In this document: positions 1 to 8,770 of the stretch, piece after piece
Numbering within the stretch: position 1 is the stretch's first letter
Layout: every line of letters starts with the position of its first letter
Origin: Tateyamaria omphalii
Lineage (GTDB): Bacteria > Pseudomonadota > Alphaproteobacteria > Rhodobacterales > Rhodobacteraceae
Direction of reading: 5' to 3'
Length of the DNA: 64,000 nt
Assembly (NCBI RefSeq): GCF_019802125.1
Contig: NZ_JAHVHT010000001.1
Location: forward strand, 1,612,001 to 1,676,000
Made by a program: the position numbers and the translations under genes
Notes under the pieces: generated by a model
The model's database searches: none
Told to the model about the DNA's origin: nothing
What the model saw: the letters and a program-made list of their open reading frames with translations, nothing else

Positions 1-2400
1 GGCGCGCTCGAGCCCCGCACCAGGTGTTGCAGTGATGGCCCCTTCAGCCTGTAAACCCGGCGCGTCCAGAACCAGCCGGTCAACACGCGGCGCTGGACCC
101 AACGCCCCCGAAAGCGACAAGGCGGCCGGGCTGCCCGCAGGTTTTGACCACCCTAGGGGCGGCGAAGACAAGCGCACGCCACGCAGGTTCGATGACAGGG
201 CAAAAGATGGCGCCGCCTCACCCACCGGCAACGTTATCTCGATATCGCCACTGCCCCGTCCCGACACCAGTCCGGCAGGCAGGCCGAGGTCAAAGGCGTC
301 AATCGTCCGCTCGGACAACTCGATTGAGCCGCGCACCGTGCTGGGCTGCGGCCCCTGCCCCAAAGGTTGGGCCCAGGTCACGTCAAAGGGCACGCCATCC
401 AGCGTGCCGGGTCCTGCGACCTCTACCCCCGTTTGCGACGCAACGACCGTCAACCGGTCGGCAGACAGGCGGCGCCCCTCGATCAGGGACGTGCTCAGCA
501 CATCGCGGGCGGTGCCTGTCGCGTCGTATTGAACGTCTTTGGGCTTCAGCCCTTTCTTCATCGCAAAGGCCAGCGTACCCGCGGCAGCGATCCGCCCATC
601 AGCGATGGTCGGCGACAGCCCGGCCCGCTCCATCACGTTCAGCGGCGGCATGTCGAGAAGCGAGAGACCGGCCGTCACCGTTCCATCTGTTTCAAGCCGG
701 ACAACAGCGGGCACCTCATCGCGCGCGCGCACGTCCGGGATGATGAAGGACGACCCGCTCACATCGATACGGCCCCCTTGCGGCGCGGTCACATGACCCT
801 GATCCACGGACACAACGAACCGGCCATCGAGCAGGCTGGCACTGCCCCGTGCCTCCTCGACCGGGGGCAACGTCTTGAGATATCGCACCTTCGCATCTTC
901 ATAGGCAAAGCTGGTATAGGCCACGACGGCCCCCGTCGGAGTGTCGCGCAAGGCCAGATCGAGATCACGCATCTGCCCCTCGAACAGGTTCTCCAGCACC
1001 CATTTGCGTGCCTTGGGGGCATAGCGCTCCGGCCACAGCTCAAGCAGACGGTCCGGCATCATGGCCTCCATCTGCGCGTCAAGCTCGTAGCTCCACCCGT
1101 CGGGGTCCGCCATCAGCGCGCCGCGGGCAATCAGGTCCTGCCCCTTGTCCTGAAACAACGCCTGCCCGATATCCAGGCGGAAAGGATCGAGGCTCAGCCG
1201 AAAATCGAGCTGCGCTGCTTCCATTTGAATGGGCTCGGGATACAGGGCGTCGGGATTGGCACTCAAGGATGTGGCGCGAAACTGACCAACCAGATCGTCC
1301 AGGCCACCCCGCTCATCGATTCCAAGCACCGCCTGCCCGTCGATCTGGGCCGTGATCCACGCACTGTCGACGGACAACTCGTCAAAGAGCAGAACAGTGC
1401 CCTCGGGATCGTAGCTGAAATAGCTGCGCGCCGACCGGAACGGCACGGGGCGGGTCGCATCGGTCGGTTGAATGACACCCTCGCCTATGTTCAGCGCAAC
1501 ATTGATCGGGGCCAGCGTGCCATCGACACCAAACACCCCGCGAACCGCCCCCGAGATAGGGGCGCGCAGAACATCCAGCCACTCGAACGCGGGGGCCAGA
1601 ACAGCGATGTCGCCTGCATCCACATCATTGACCAGCACACCAAAAGTCGCAGCCGAGGCGCCCACGCGGCCCTCGTAATTCGCCTCCAGCGTCGCCACGC
1701 CCTGCCCGCCGCTGAGCAAGGCCAGGTCCGAGGTGATGCGCAGAACGTCGCCATCGCGGATCAGCCGCATCCGCCCACCATCGACCGTCCAGGCGCGGGC
1801 CGACCGGACATCCTCGATCTGCAGGGTCAGCGCCTGCACATCCGCTTCTGTCATGGCGGAAAGGCCGGGGATCGACACAAGATCGTCAATCCCTTCGATC
1901 AATTTGGCAAAGGTATCCGCTTGCTGCGAGGGCGCCCCCAGATCCAGACCGCCGGACAGGATCACAGACCCGTCAATCTCGCGGCGCAGCTTGGCAAAAA
2001 CACCGGTCACGCCAATCTCTGTCGGGCGGAACGTCCCCTGCACAAGGTCCGTCAACGACAGACCGATCCGCATCTCGGAAAAACCGACAATCTCGACACC
2101 TGCATCATTCAGCAGCTGCACGTTGGTCATGCGCACACGTGGCTTTGTGCTGTCTTCAACCACCAGGTCCAGCGCATCGAAACGCAAAGATGCGGCCCCA
2201 AGCGCTTCGCCTGCACGAATTTCGATCCGGTCACGCAACCAATCCGGGGCCATCACCGGCCGCCCGATCAGCACATAGATCGCCGCCCCCATCACAGCAG
2301 CGAACATCAGGCTGAACAACATGCTCCCAAGCCCAAGGCGACGCCACAGGCTCTTTTTCCGCTCAGTCGGCGGATCGGTTACAGGGTCTGCACTGCTCAT
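1..2400 (-). CDS. AsmA/YhdP-like (DUF3971) membrane-anchored protein, C-terminus missing
   Basis: The frame starts with ATG at 2400 and stays open to the window edge, giving the first 800 residues of a larger protein. Residues about 24-46 form one membrane helix after a basic, polar N-terminus. The rest is a long beta-rich periplasmic region typical of AsmA-like proteins, and the sequence near the edge (PPLGWSKP-type) resembles the DUF3971 region of YhdP relatives. This family is thought to help move phospholipid between the membranes; that role is taken from relatives. It is transcribed divergently from the bcp-like gene, 72 bases away. The true end lies outside the window. Confidence 0.8.
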   Translation of the reverse strand, partial: MSSADPVTDPPTERKKSLWRRLGLGSMLFSLMFAAVMGAAIYVLIGRPVMAPDWLRDRIEIRAGEALGAASLRFDALDLVVEDSTKPRVRMTNVQLLNDAGVEIVGFSEMRIGLSLTDLVQGTFRPTEIGVTGVFAKLRREIDGSVILSGGLDLGAPSQQADTFAKLIEGIDDLVSIPGLSAMTEADVQALTLQIEDVRSARAWTVDGGRMRLIRDGDVLRITSDLALLSGGQGVATLEANYEGRVGASAATFGVLVNDVDAGDIAVLAPAFEWLDVLRAPISGAVRGVFGVDGTLAPINVALNIGEGVIQPTDATRPVPFRSARSYFSYDPEGTVLLFDELSVDSAWITAQIDGQAVLGIDERGGLDDLVGQFRATSLSANPDALYPEPIQMEAAQLDFRLSLDPFRLDIGQALFQDKGQDLIARGALMADPDGWSYELDAQMEAMMPDRLLELWPERYAPKARKWVLENLFEGQMRDLDLALRDTPTGAVVAYTSFAYEDAKVRYLKTLPPVEEARGSASLLDGRFVVSVDQGHVTAPQGGRIDVSGSSFIIPDVRARDEVPAVVRLETDGTVTAGLSLLDMPPLNVMERAGLSPTIADGRIAAAGTLAFAMKKGLKPKDVQYDATGTARDVLSTSLIEGRRLSADRLTVVASQTGVEVAGPGTLDGVPFDVTWAQPLGQGPQPSTVRGSIELSERTIDAFDLGLPAGLVSGRGSGDIEITLPVGEAAPSFALSSNLRGVRLSSPPLGWSKPAGSPAALSLSGALGPAPRVDRLVLDAPGLQAEGAITATPGAGLERA

Positions 2401-2472
2401 GTCTTTATTCTTGTCCGCTCAGCCCTATCATGCCAGTCACAACTTTCCCAAGAGTAATGAAAAGGCCAAAAC

Positions 2473-2934
2473 ATGCTCGACATAGCCTCCTCCGCCCCTG
2501 ATTTCACGCTGCCCGACGCCGACGGCAATGATGTGACGCTCTCGGCGCTACAGGGCGGTCCGGTTGTGCTCTATTTCTACCCGCGCGACGACACGCCCGG
2601 CTGCACCAAGGAATCTATCGCCTTTTCCGAACACCTGTCCGAATTCGAAGCGGCCGGCGCCAAGATCTTCGGCATCTCCAAGGACAGCGTGGCCAGCCAC
2701 GCCAAGTTCGCCAAGAAACGCGAGCTGACGGTGGGCCTTCTGTCGGATGAAAACGGCTCGGTCTGCGAAGACTACGGCGTGTGGAAGGAAAAGAACATGT
2801 ACGGCAAGAAGTACATGGGCATCGAACGCACGACCTTCCTGATCGACGCAAATGGCAACATCGCCATGGTCTGGCCCAAGGTGAAAGTGCCAGGCCATGC
2901 CGAGGCGGTATTGGCGGCTGTGAAGGCGCTGTAG
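2473..2934 (+). CDS. bcp: Bcp/PrxQ-type thiol peroxidase
   Basis: A 153-residue cytoplasmic peroxiredoxin that would reduce hydroperoxides using thioredoxin. The peroxidatic cysteine is C44 in the motif DDTPGCTKE. The resolving cysteine that many Bcp proteins have five residues later is absent (the sequence continues ESIAF). The only other cysteine is C98, so the enzyme is either one-cysteine or uses an unusual partner. Length is normal for the family. It diverges from the AsmA-like gene, an arrangement that leaves its promoter in the 72-base gap. Family assignment is firm; the mechanism is inferred. Confidence 0.92.
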   Translation: MLDIASSAPDFTLPDADGNDVTLSALQGGPVVLYFYPRDDTPGCTKESIAFSEHLSEFEAAGAKIFGISKDSVASHAKFAKKRELTVGLLSDENGSVCEDYGVWKEKNMYGKKYMGIERTTFLIDANGNIAMVWPKVKVPGHAEAVLAAVKAL

Positions 2935-3096
2935 CAGGCTCTGGCACGCCGGAGTGTATCGAGACATCGCCGGACGCCATCCTGAACGCGCCCGGCGAAG
3001 CGCGTCGGTTTTGCGGACTTTGCTGCCGTTCGCTATTCTTGAGAACCTGGCGATGATGAGCTTAACTGTTATCGGCGCTCTATCCGGGATCAGCCA

Positions 3097-3459
3097 ATGA
3101 GTAGTTTTGACGTAGTTACAGATTGGACGGCGGCGTATGAGCATCCTATCACTCTCGAAGAGGGTGACGAATTATGGCTGTCTGGTAAGTCCGACAATTG
3201 GGATGGTCACATTTGGGTCTGGGCAAAAGATCGAGCTGGTAGAGAGGGTTGGATACCGGACAACCTCGCCAAGCGTGTCGGTGGTAAGACATATGCCAGG
3301 GCGCCGTTTTCGGCTCAGGAGTTAACCTGTCAGTTGGGCGAGAAGCTGGACGGCATCGACGAAACGCACGGATGGGTCCTTTGCAGAAATACAAATGGTA
3401 TGGTGGGGTGGGTTCCATCAAGAAGCCTTCGAGAAATTTTTGATTCCCGGGAAACCTAA
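3097..3459 (+). CDS. Small protein with two SH3-like repeats
   Basis: A 120-residue protein without a signal peptide or membrane helix. It reads as two tandem SH3-type barrels: residues about 15-60, with ELWLSGK, HIWVWAKD and GREGWIPD, and about 75-115, with GWVLCRNTNGMVGWVPSRSL. The GW-I/V-P strand is the hallmark of bacterial variant SH3 domains. The substrate is unknown. The gene sits in a patch of roughly 50 percent GC, clearly below its neighbours, which suggests acquisition by transfer. No operon partner is visible. Confidence 0.65.
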   Translation: MSSFDVVTDWTAAYEHPITLEEGDELWLSGKSDNWDGHIWVWAKDRAGREGWIPDNLAKRVGGKTYARAPFSAQELTCQLGEKLDGIDETHGWVLCRNTNGMVGWVPSRSLREIFDSRET

Positions 3460-3805
3460 GCGACAGTTTGGGCTCATAGCGGACCTCTCTCAGCAGCGTC
3501 GAAGGTGTATGCGACGCCAAACAAGCCTCTATTCGGCGACGCTGTCAGCCAAGTCGCTTTCGGCGATCAGTTCAGCCAATCAAACGTGAGGTGAATGGCA
3601 ACGCTCGAACTTCGACGTTGTTGGATCGATTGTCCCGTTCAACCCTTGTATGGCACGAACGAACCATGGATACGTTTCAAACAGGGACGCCCTCGCAATA
3701 CAACATGAGCGGCCCACCGCTGACCGAACCGTCAGGATCAGAACATATGCCACAGCTTGAAAACATCGACGCAACACGCCGGGCCGCCTTGCCCGCACTT
3801 GCCGC
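3460..3805. other. Low-GC stretch without a recognisable gene
   Basis: These 346 bases have short open frames on both strands, but none gives a protein-like composition or a recognisable motif. GC is about 52 percent in a sampled line, like the SH3 gene beside it. A short plus-strand frame (3591-3809) ends in an ATGA overlap with the DUF455 gene, but its product looks random. It may be decayed remains of transferred DNA; no repeat or integrase remnant is visible. Confidence 0.4.
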
Positions 3806-4615
3806 ATGATACCGCTCGCCCAGATGGCCGAGGCCGTGCTGCGCACAGCCGACGGGCGGGAAAAGACGGCGCTCTCCCGCAAGCTCGCCGCCGAATGGAA
3901 AGCCGCACGCGCCGATGGGCAGACCCCAGAGATCGGCACCGCCAACCCGCCCATGCACCCTGCGCGCCCTGCGCAACCCGAACTGCTCAGCCCCCGCGAT
4001 GTCCCCCGCCGCCGCCCCGGCAGCCCCGAAGGGCGGATCGCCCTCCTGCACGCCGTGGCCCACATCGAACTCAACGCGGTCGATCTGCACTGGGACATCA
4101 TCGCACGTTTCACCCACGTGCCCATGCCCACGGGCTTCTACGACGACTGGGTCAAAGCGGCTGACGAGGAATCCAAGCATTTCAACCTGATGTGCGACTG
4201 CCTCGAAGAGCTGGGCAGCCACTACGGCGCCCTGCCCGCCCACGCTGGCATGTGGCGCGCTGCCGAAGACACTGCGACCGACTTCATGGGCCGCCTCGCC
4301 GTCGTCCCCATGGTGCTCGAAGCGCGCGGGCTCGACGTCACCCCCGGCATGATCGAGGTGTTCCGCAAAGCCAAGCTCGACAGCGCCGTCGCCGCTCTCG
4401 AAACCATCTACTCCGAAGAAGTCGCGCACGTCGCCTACGGCTCAAAATGGTTCCACTTCCTCTGCGGCCGCGACAACCTCGACCCAAAGGACGCCTTCCA
4501 CCAGCTGGTACAACGCTACTTCCACAGCCCCCTCAAACCACCATTCAACGAGGAAAAGCGCGCCGAGGCCGGGCTGCCCCCGGACTTCTATTGGCCACTC
4601 GCCGTGGCAGACTGA
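3806..4615 (+). CDS. DUF455 ferritin-like protein
   Basis: A 269-residue protein of the DUF455 family. It has the four helix motifs expected for a ferritin-like di-metal site: HAVAHIELNAVDLHWD, ADEESKHFNLM, EARGLDVTP and YSEEVAHVAYG. The start chosen gives the N-terminus expected for the family (MIPLAQMAEAVLRTAD). The reaction is not known; relatives are sometimes linked to tRNA hydroxylase-type di-iron enzymes. It stands alone, with low-GC DNA upstream and 174 bases of intergenic sequence downstream. Confidence 0.85.
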   Translation: MIPLAQMAEAVLRTADGREKTALSRKLAAEWKAARADGQTPEIGTANPPMHPARPAQPELLSPRDVPRRRPGSPEGRIALLHAVAHIELNAVDLHWDIIARFTHVPMPTGFYDDWVKAADEESKHFNLMCDCLEELGSHYGALPAHAGMWRAAEDTATDFMGRLAVVPMVLEARGLDVTPGMIEVFRKAKLDSAVAALETIYSEEVAHVAYGSKWFHFLCGRDNLDPKDAFHQLVQRYFHSPLKPPFNEEKRAEAGLPPDFYWPLAVAD

Positions 4616-4789
4616 TCCGTATGGTCTGATGGGCGGTTTTCCGCCAATTTGACACATTTCCGCACCGCTTTTTGCCGGATCGCCACGTCAGACTTGCCGC
4701 CAAAGCGGTGTGACTTTATGCACAGGCGCTAGGTGCCGTGTTTGGGGATATGAGCGCCTGCAACGGGATGGGACAAAGGGACGAGGATT

Positions 4790-6121
4790 TTGCGGACACG
4801 CCTCGCGATCAAATGGCACGGCCTGCTGGAAAGGTATTTTCCCGAAAGGCGCGTATTTCTGAAATCGGACAACGACACCCGGTTCATCCGGCTCCGATCC
4901 GGGACTCAACTGATCGCATTCACTGGCAGTTCCTTCCTCGTGGCCTGGGCCATCATTGCCACGGCAATCCTCCTGATGGACAGCATCGGCGCGGGCAATT
5001 TCCGCGAGCAGGCCAAGCGCGATCAACGAACCTATCAGGCACGTCTCAACGATCTGGCGGGGCAACGCGACGCCCGCGCAGAAGAGGCGCTCGCAGCCCA
5101 AAACCGTTTCAATGCGGCCCTCGAACAGATCTCCGTCATGCAGTCCGAACTGCTCGCCTCCGAAACGCGGCGGCGCGAATTGGAGACGGGTATCGAGGTC
5201 ATCCAAGCCACCCTACGTGGCACAATGAAAGACCGTGAAGCGGCCCGCAACCAGCTGGCCGCGTTGCAGGAAAAGGTCGAAACCGGTGGGGCGGGCACGG
5301 CGCTCGCCGCAAACTCTGGTGGGGCACCCATAGATTTCGTGGCCCAAGCGCTCGCCAAAACCGCTGCCGAACGTGACAAGATCGAGCGTGACGCGCAGGA
5401 CGCGCTGCTCGCTGCCGACGAAATGGCGACCGAAATCGCGTTGATGAAAGAACAGAACGACCAGATCTTCCGCCAGCTCGAAGAGGCGATGACCGTCTCG
5501 GTCGCCCCGCTGGACAAGATGTTCCGCGCAGCTGGCATGCCCACCGACCGGATCATCGAAGAAGTGCGCCGCGGCTATTCCGGCCAGGGCGGCCCGCTCA
5601 CGCCACTCAGCTTCTCCACACGCGGGGAAGAGCCCAGCCCCGACACCCGCCGCGCAAACCGTCTGCTCAACCAGATGGACACGCTCAACCTCTACCGGAT
5701 TGCCGCGCAAAAGGCGCCGTTCGCAACACCGGTCAAGTCCTCCTTCCGCTTCACATCCGGCTTCGGCTTCCGCCGCGACCCCAAAACCGGCGGGCGGCGC
5801 ATGCACAACGGCGTCGATTTCGCCGCCTCGAACGGCACTCCGCTTTATGCCACAGCCGACGGCGTCGTCACCCATGCGGGCTGGCAATCGGGCTACGGGC
5901 GACTTGTCAAAATTCAACATGAATTCGGGATTGAAACCCGCTACGCGCATCTCTCACGGCTTCGTGTGAAAGTTGGTCAAAAGGTCTCGCGCGGGGACCG
6001 GATAGGTGATATGGGAGCGTCCGGACGGGTCACTGGCGTGCATCTGCACTACGAAGTCCGCGTCGGCGGAAAAGCCGTCAACCCGATGATCTATATCAAG
6101 GCAGCCAACGATGTTTTCTAA
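4790..6121 (+). CDS. Membrane-anchored M23-family metallopeptidase with coiled coil
   Basis: A 443-residue putative peptidoglycan endopeptidase. A single helix at about 41-64 anchors it. A long coiled coil follows (about 75-240), then a C-terminal LytM/M23 domain with zinc ligands in MHNGVDF and in HLHYEVR, so the catalytic motifs are complete. The start is TTG, with AAAGGGA 8 bases upstream; no ATG precedes the membrane helix. Its last 11 bases overlap the bactofilin gene. M23 peptidases beside bactofilins act in cell-shape control in other proteobacteria (for example LmdC-type proteins), and the same is inferred here. Confidence 0.87.
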   Translation: MRTRLAIKWHGLLERYFPERRVFLKSDNDTRFIRLRSGTQLIAFTGSSFLVAWAIIATAILLMDSIGAGNFREQAKRDQRTYQARLNDLAGQRDARAEEALAAQNRFNAALEQISVMQSELLASETRRRELETGIEVIQATLRGTMKDREAARNQLAALQEKVETGGAGTALAANSGGAPIDFVAQALAKTAAERDKIERDAQDALLAADEMATEIALMKEQNDQIFRQLEEAMTVSVAPLDKMFRAAGMPTDRIIEEVRRGYSGQGGPLTPLSFSTRGEEPSPDTRRANRLLNQMDTLNLYRIAAQKAPFATPVKSSFRFTSGFGFRRDPKTGGRRMHNGVDFAASNGTPLYATADGVVTHAGWQSGYGRLVKIQHEFGIETRYAHLSRLRVKVGQKVSRGDRIGDMGASGRVTGVHLHYEVRVGGKAVNPMIYIKAANDVF

Positions 6122-6620
6122 GAGCAAAATCAACGAACCTGGCCCCAGCTCTGATGCGGCCAAACCCGCGGCACCGGCCGCCCCTGCCCCCGCAGCGCCC
6201 AAGCCGCAAAGCGAATTCAAGGCCAGCGCGCCCAAGGCGAAACCACCTGCCTCGCTGCTGTCGGCCGATCTGCACATCACCGGCAACATGAAAACCACCG
6301 GCGACATCCAGGTCGAAGGTACGGTCGAAGGCGACATTCGCGCCCACCTGCTGACCATAGGGGAAAGCGCCACGATCAAGGGCGAAGTCGTCGCTGACGA
6401 TGTCGTCATCAACGGCCGCATCGTCGGCCGTGTGCGCGGTCTCAAGGTCCGCCTCACCTCGACCGCACGGGTCGAAGGCGACATCATCCACAAAACAATC
6501 GCCATCGAATCCGGCGCCCATTTCGAAGGCTCCGTGCAGCGTCAGGACGATCCCCTGAACGCCGGTGGCAACAAGCCGAAGCCGCAGCAACCGGCCCCAG
6601 CGCCGCAGCAAAACGGCTAA
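6111..6620 (+). CDS. Bactofilin
   Basis: A 169-residue bactofilin (DUF583). A proline/alanine-rich N-terminal tail (about 1-45) precedes the right-handed beta-helix core (about 50-150), whose repeating hydrophobic pattern is seen in DLHITGNMKTTGDIQVEGTV. The C-terminal tail is Q/P-rich. Bactofilins polymerise without nucleotide into membrane-associated filaments and position cell-wall enzymes. The start overlaps the end of the M23 peptidase gene by 11 bases, so the two are translationally coupled. A strong terminator hairpin follows at 6642-6674. Confidence 0.92.
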   Translation: MFSKSKINEPGPSSDAAKPAAPAAPAPAAPKPQSEFKASAPKAKPPASLLSADLHITGNMKTTGDIQVEGTVEGDIRAHLLTIGESATIKGEVVADDVVINGRIVGRVRGLKVRLTSTARVEGDIIHKTIAIESGAHFEGSVQRQDDPLNAGGNKPKPQQPAPAPQQNG

Positions 6621-6629
6621 GTTCCTTAC

Positions 6630-8096
6630 ATGACAGATCAACGGGCGCCCCAGACACCTGCGGCGCCCGTTTTTCATGCGGGGTTCTGCGCGGAACGCAG
6701 CCGCCCCTATATCCTCGTTGCGGCTGTTCTTGCCACATCCATCGGACTGATAGACGGACATGTCGTCGCCATAGCCCTGCCCGCCATGCGCGACAGTCTG
6801 GGCGCCGATCTGATGCAGGCGCAGTGGATCCACAACGCCTATATGCTCACTCTGTCGGCCCTGATCCTTGTCGGCGGGGCCATGGGCGACCGGTTCGGAC
6901 TGGGGCGTGTCTTTGGTCTTGGAATTGCGCTGTTTGTCATCGCCTCGATTTTCTGCGCCATTGCACCGACGCCATGGTTCATGATCATGGCCCGCGCGGT
7001 GCAGGGCATCGGGGCCGCCATCATGGTACCCGGATCGCTTGCCCTCATCGCGCGCGCTTACCCTCGAGAAAGCAGAGGCCGCGCCATCGGCATCTGGGCG
7101 GCCGCCTCCGCCGTCACGACCGCCGCCGGACCCATCATCGGAGGATTGGCACTGACCATTAGCGGCCCCGACATGTGGCGCTGGATCTTTGCCATCAACC
7201 TGCCTTTGGGTGGGCTCGCACTGTACATCCTTTTCCGCCATCTGGCCGAGGACCCGTCAAAGGACGAGGCCCGCGTGGACATCCCGGGGGCCCTCAGCGC
7301 CACTTTTGCCCTCCTCGCAATCGCTTGGGGCCTCACATCGCTTGATCACGGATCGAACGCCAGCATCTGGCTGATCGGCGGCTGTGCAATGCTGCTCGTC
7401 TTTCTTTGGATACAAAGCCGCAGCACGCACCCCATGATGCCGCTCGCGCTCTTCGCGTCCCGGCCCTTCTCCGCCGCCAACGCCCTCAGCTTTACGCTCT
7501 ACTCGGCCCTATCGATGATGTTCTTCTTCATGCCCATGACCTTCATCGCCGGTTGGGGCCTGAGCGAGATCGAGACCGCCGCCGCCTTCGCGCCCATGTC
7601 CGTTTTCATATCACTGCTGTCGGCCCGCGCAGGTCAACTGGCCGACCGCATCGGGCCCGCTCCACTCCTCATGGGCGGATCGCTCGTCGTGGCCACGGGC
7701 TACGCCACCATGGCCCTCCTCGCCCCCGCACAGAACTTCTGGGGCCACATCCTGCCTGCAATGTGCCTCGTTGGTCTTGGCATGGCCGCCGTCGCCGCCC
7801 CCCTTTCGACAGCCGTCATGGCCGCCGTGAATGAGGCGCAATCGGGCATCGCGTCGGGCATCAACAACGCAGTGACCCGCATGGCGGGTCTGATCTCTGT
7901 CGCAGCCGTGGGTGGCATCATCGCTACGCTCTATGCAGGCGCAGGCGGCACCGCCAGTTTCGGCGTGACGAGCGATACGGCAGGGCATGGCGCGGCCATG
8001 ACAGCCGCGTTTTCGGGCCTCGCCTGGATCGCCACCGCACTGGCGCTGATCAGCGCTGGCCTCGGCTGGCTGACCCGCGGCGTCACCAAATCTTAA
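6630..8096 (+). CDS. MFS drug/solute exporter, DHA2 (EmrB/QacA) type
   Basis: A 488-residue membrane protein with about 14 predicted helices, as in the DHA2 branch of the major facilitator superfamily. Motif A is recognisable in GGAMGDRFGLGR and motif C-like glycines/prolines in AAGPIIGGLAL. The likely role is proton-coupled export of a drug or metabolite; the substrate cannot be read. The only start upstream of the first helix is ATG 6630, nine bases after the bactofilin stop. Its codons 5-15 contain a terminator-like hairpin, so either the start or the transcription of this gene needs checking. Confidence 0.85.
   Translation: MTDQRAPQTPAAPVFHAGFCAERSRPYILVAAVLATSIGLIDGHVVAIALPAMRDSLGADLMQAQWIHNAYMLTLSALILVGGAMGDRFGLGRVFGLGIALFVIASIFCAIAPTPWFMIMARAVQGIGAAIMVPGSLALIARAYPRESRGRAIGIWAAASAVTTAAGPIIGGLALTISGPDMWRWIFAINLPLGGLALYILFRHLAEDPSKDEARVDIPGALSATFALLAIAWGLTSLDHGSNASIWLIGGCAMLLVFLWIQSRSTHPMMPLALFASRPFSAANALSFTLYSALSMMFFFMPMTFIAGWGLSEIETAAAFAPMSVFISLLSARAGQLADRIGPAPLLMGGSLVVATGYATMALLAPAQNFWGHILPAMCLVGLGMAAVAAPLSTAVMAAVNEAQSGIASGINNAVTRMAGLISVAAVGGIIATLYAGAGGTASFGVTSDTAGHGAAMTAAFSGLAWIATALALISAGLGWLTRGVTKS
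6642..6674 (+). terminator. Intrinsic terminator inside the MFS 5' coding region
   Basis: The arms CGGGCGCC (6642-6649) and GGCGCCCG (6662-6669) are perfectly complementary. The 12-base loop can add a CAG/CTG pair, and TTTTT follows at 6670-6674. This is a classical rho-independent terminator for the M23-bactofilin operon, yet it lies inside the first codons of the MFS frame. Confidence 0.75.
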
Positions 8097-8153
8097 CCTT
8101 CGTTAAATCGCAGGTAAGGTGAGCGTCGGCCTGTAAAGGCCTGTCTTCACAAC

Positions 8154-8182
8154 AAAAAAGGGCGCGGAAAATCCGCGCCCTT
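8154..8182 (-). terminator. Terminator of the cyclophilin operon
   Basis: The arms AAGGGCGCGGA (8158-8168) and TCCGCGCCCTT (8172-8182) pair over 11 bases with a 3-base loop. On the minus strand the hairpin is followed by six T. It lies just beyond the stop of the periplasmic cyclophilin gene and a second palindrome. On the plus strand it lacks a T-run, so it serves the MFS gene less well. Confidence 0.8.
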
Positions 8183-8183
8183 C

Positions 8184-8209
8184 AAATCTGTCCCCGCGGG
8201 GACAGATTT
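8184..8209. repeat. 26-bp perfect palindrome containing the TGTCCCCGCGGGGACA core
   Basis: The 16-bp core TGTCCCCGCGGGGACA is at 8189-8204 and the palindrome extends five bases on each side. It directly abuts the stop codon of the periplasmic cyclophilin gene. The same core occurs at 8720-8735 and 31045-31060, with a variant at 34420-34435. Confidence 0.8.
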
Positions 8210-8770
8210 TCACTCTGTCACAGTGACCTTCGTCATCACATCCGGAGCGCCCTCGATAGCGCCCGACCGCGGATGCCCGCGCTTGATCTGATCCAGCACC
8301 TCAAGCCCAGACGTCACGCGGCCAACCACGGTATATTGCCCGTCCAGAAACGGCCCCGGCTGGAACATGATAAAGAACTGGCTGTTGGCACTGTTCGGGC
8401 TCTGCGACCGGGCCATACCAACGACACCACGGTCAAAGGTGATGTCCGAAAACTCCGCCGGAAGGTCCGGCTGATCCGACCCACCCGTGCCTGCACGACG
8501 CCCATTGTAGTCGGCGGTCGTGTCACCAAACTGAACGTCACCAGTCTGCGCCATAAAGCCGTCGATCACGCGGTGAAAGGCCACGCCATCATACTCGCCA
8601 CCCTCAGCCAATGCCGTGATGCGCGCGACGTGCTGCGGAGCGGTGCCTTCGAGCAGATCGATGGCGATGGTGCCATTGGCCTCTCCCGTCACTTCGATCT
8701 CCAAGCCCGACGCCAGCGCTGTCCCCGCGGGGACAGCAAGTGCTGCGGCGGCAATCAGATTACGCCACAT
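8210..8770 (-). CDS. Periplasmic cyclophilin-type peptidyl-prolyl isomerase
   Basis: A 186-residue cyclophilin with an N-terminal signal peptide (about 1-20, ending TALASG). The catalytic core shows FHRVIDGFMAQTGD, and NSANSQFFIMF corresponds to the conserved Q-F-F region. It would catalyse proline isomerisation in folding periplasmic proteins. It overlaps the upstream cytoplasmic cyclophilin gene by 11 bases. Oddly, its signal peptide codons for AVPAGTA are formed by a 20-bp palindrome (8718-8737) that recurs elsewhere in the window, so part of the signal sequence may derive from a mobile repeat. Confidence 0.93.
   Translation of the reverse strand: MWRNLIAAAALAVPAGTALASGLEIEVTGEANGTIAIDLLEGTAPQHVARITALAEGGEYDGVAFHRVIDGFMAQTGDVQFGDTTADYNGRRAGTGGSDQPDLPAEFSDITFDRGVVGMARSQSPNSANSQFFIMFQPGPFLDGQYTVVGRVTSGLEVLDQIKRGHPRSGAIEGAPDVMTKVTVTE
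8718..8737. repeat. 20-bp palindrome inside the cyclophilin signal-peptide codons
   Basis: A perfect palindrome of GCTGTCCCCG and its complement, with the 16-bp core at 8720-8735. Read on the minus strand it is in frame and encodes the hydrophobic end of the signal peptide (AVPAGTA). It is the same core as at 8189-8204 and 31045-31060. Confidence 0.8.

Noticed and set aside
367-2457. A 696-codon plus-strand open frame opposite the AsmA-like gene
   Set aside because: Its product is rich in Arg, His, Pro and Gln without any domain, while the minus strand reads as a coherent AsmA/YhdP-like protein with a membrane helix. It is a shadow frame of GC-rich coding DNA.
3591-3809. A 72-codon frame that ends in an ATGA overlap with the DUF455 gene
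   Set aside because: Despite the overlap, the product has no domain or sensible composition, no ribosome binding site is evident, and the region has low GC and looks like decayed sequence.
8088-8110. A second CtrA-type box (TTAA...TTAA) after the MFS gene
   Set aside because: The spacing between the TTAA elements is six bases, not seven, and it lies at a gene end with no promoter nearby.
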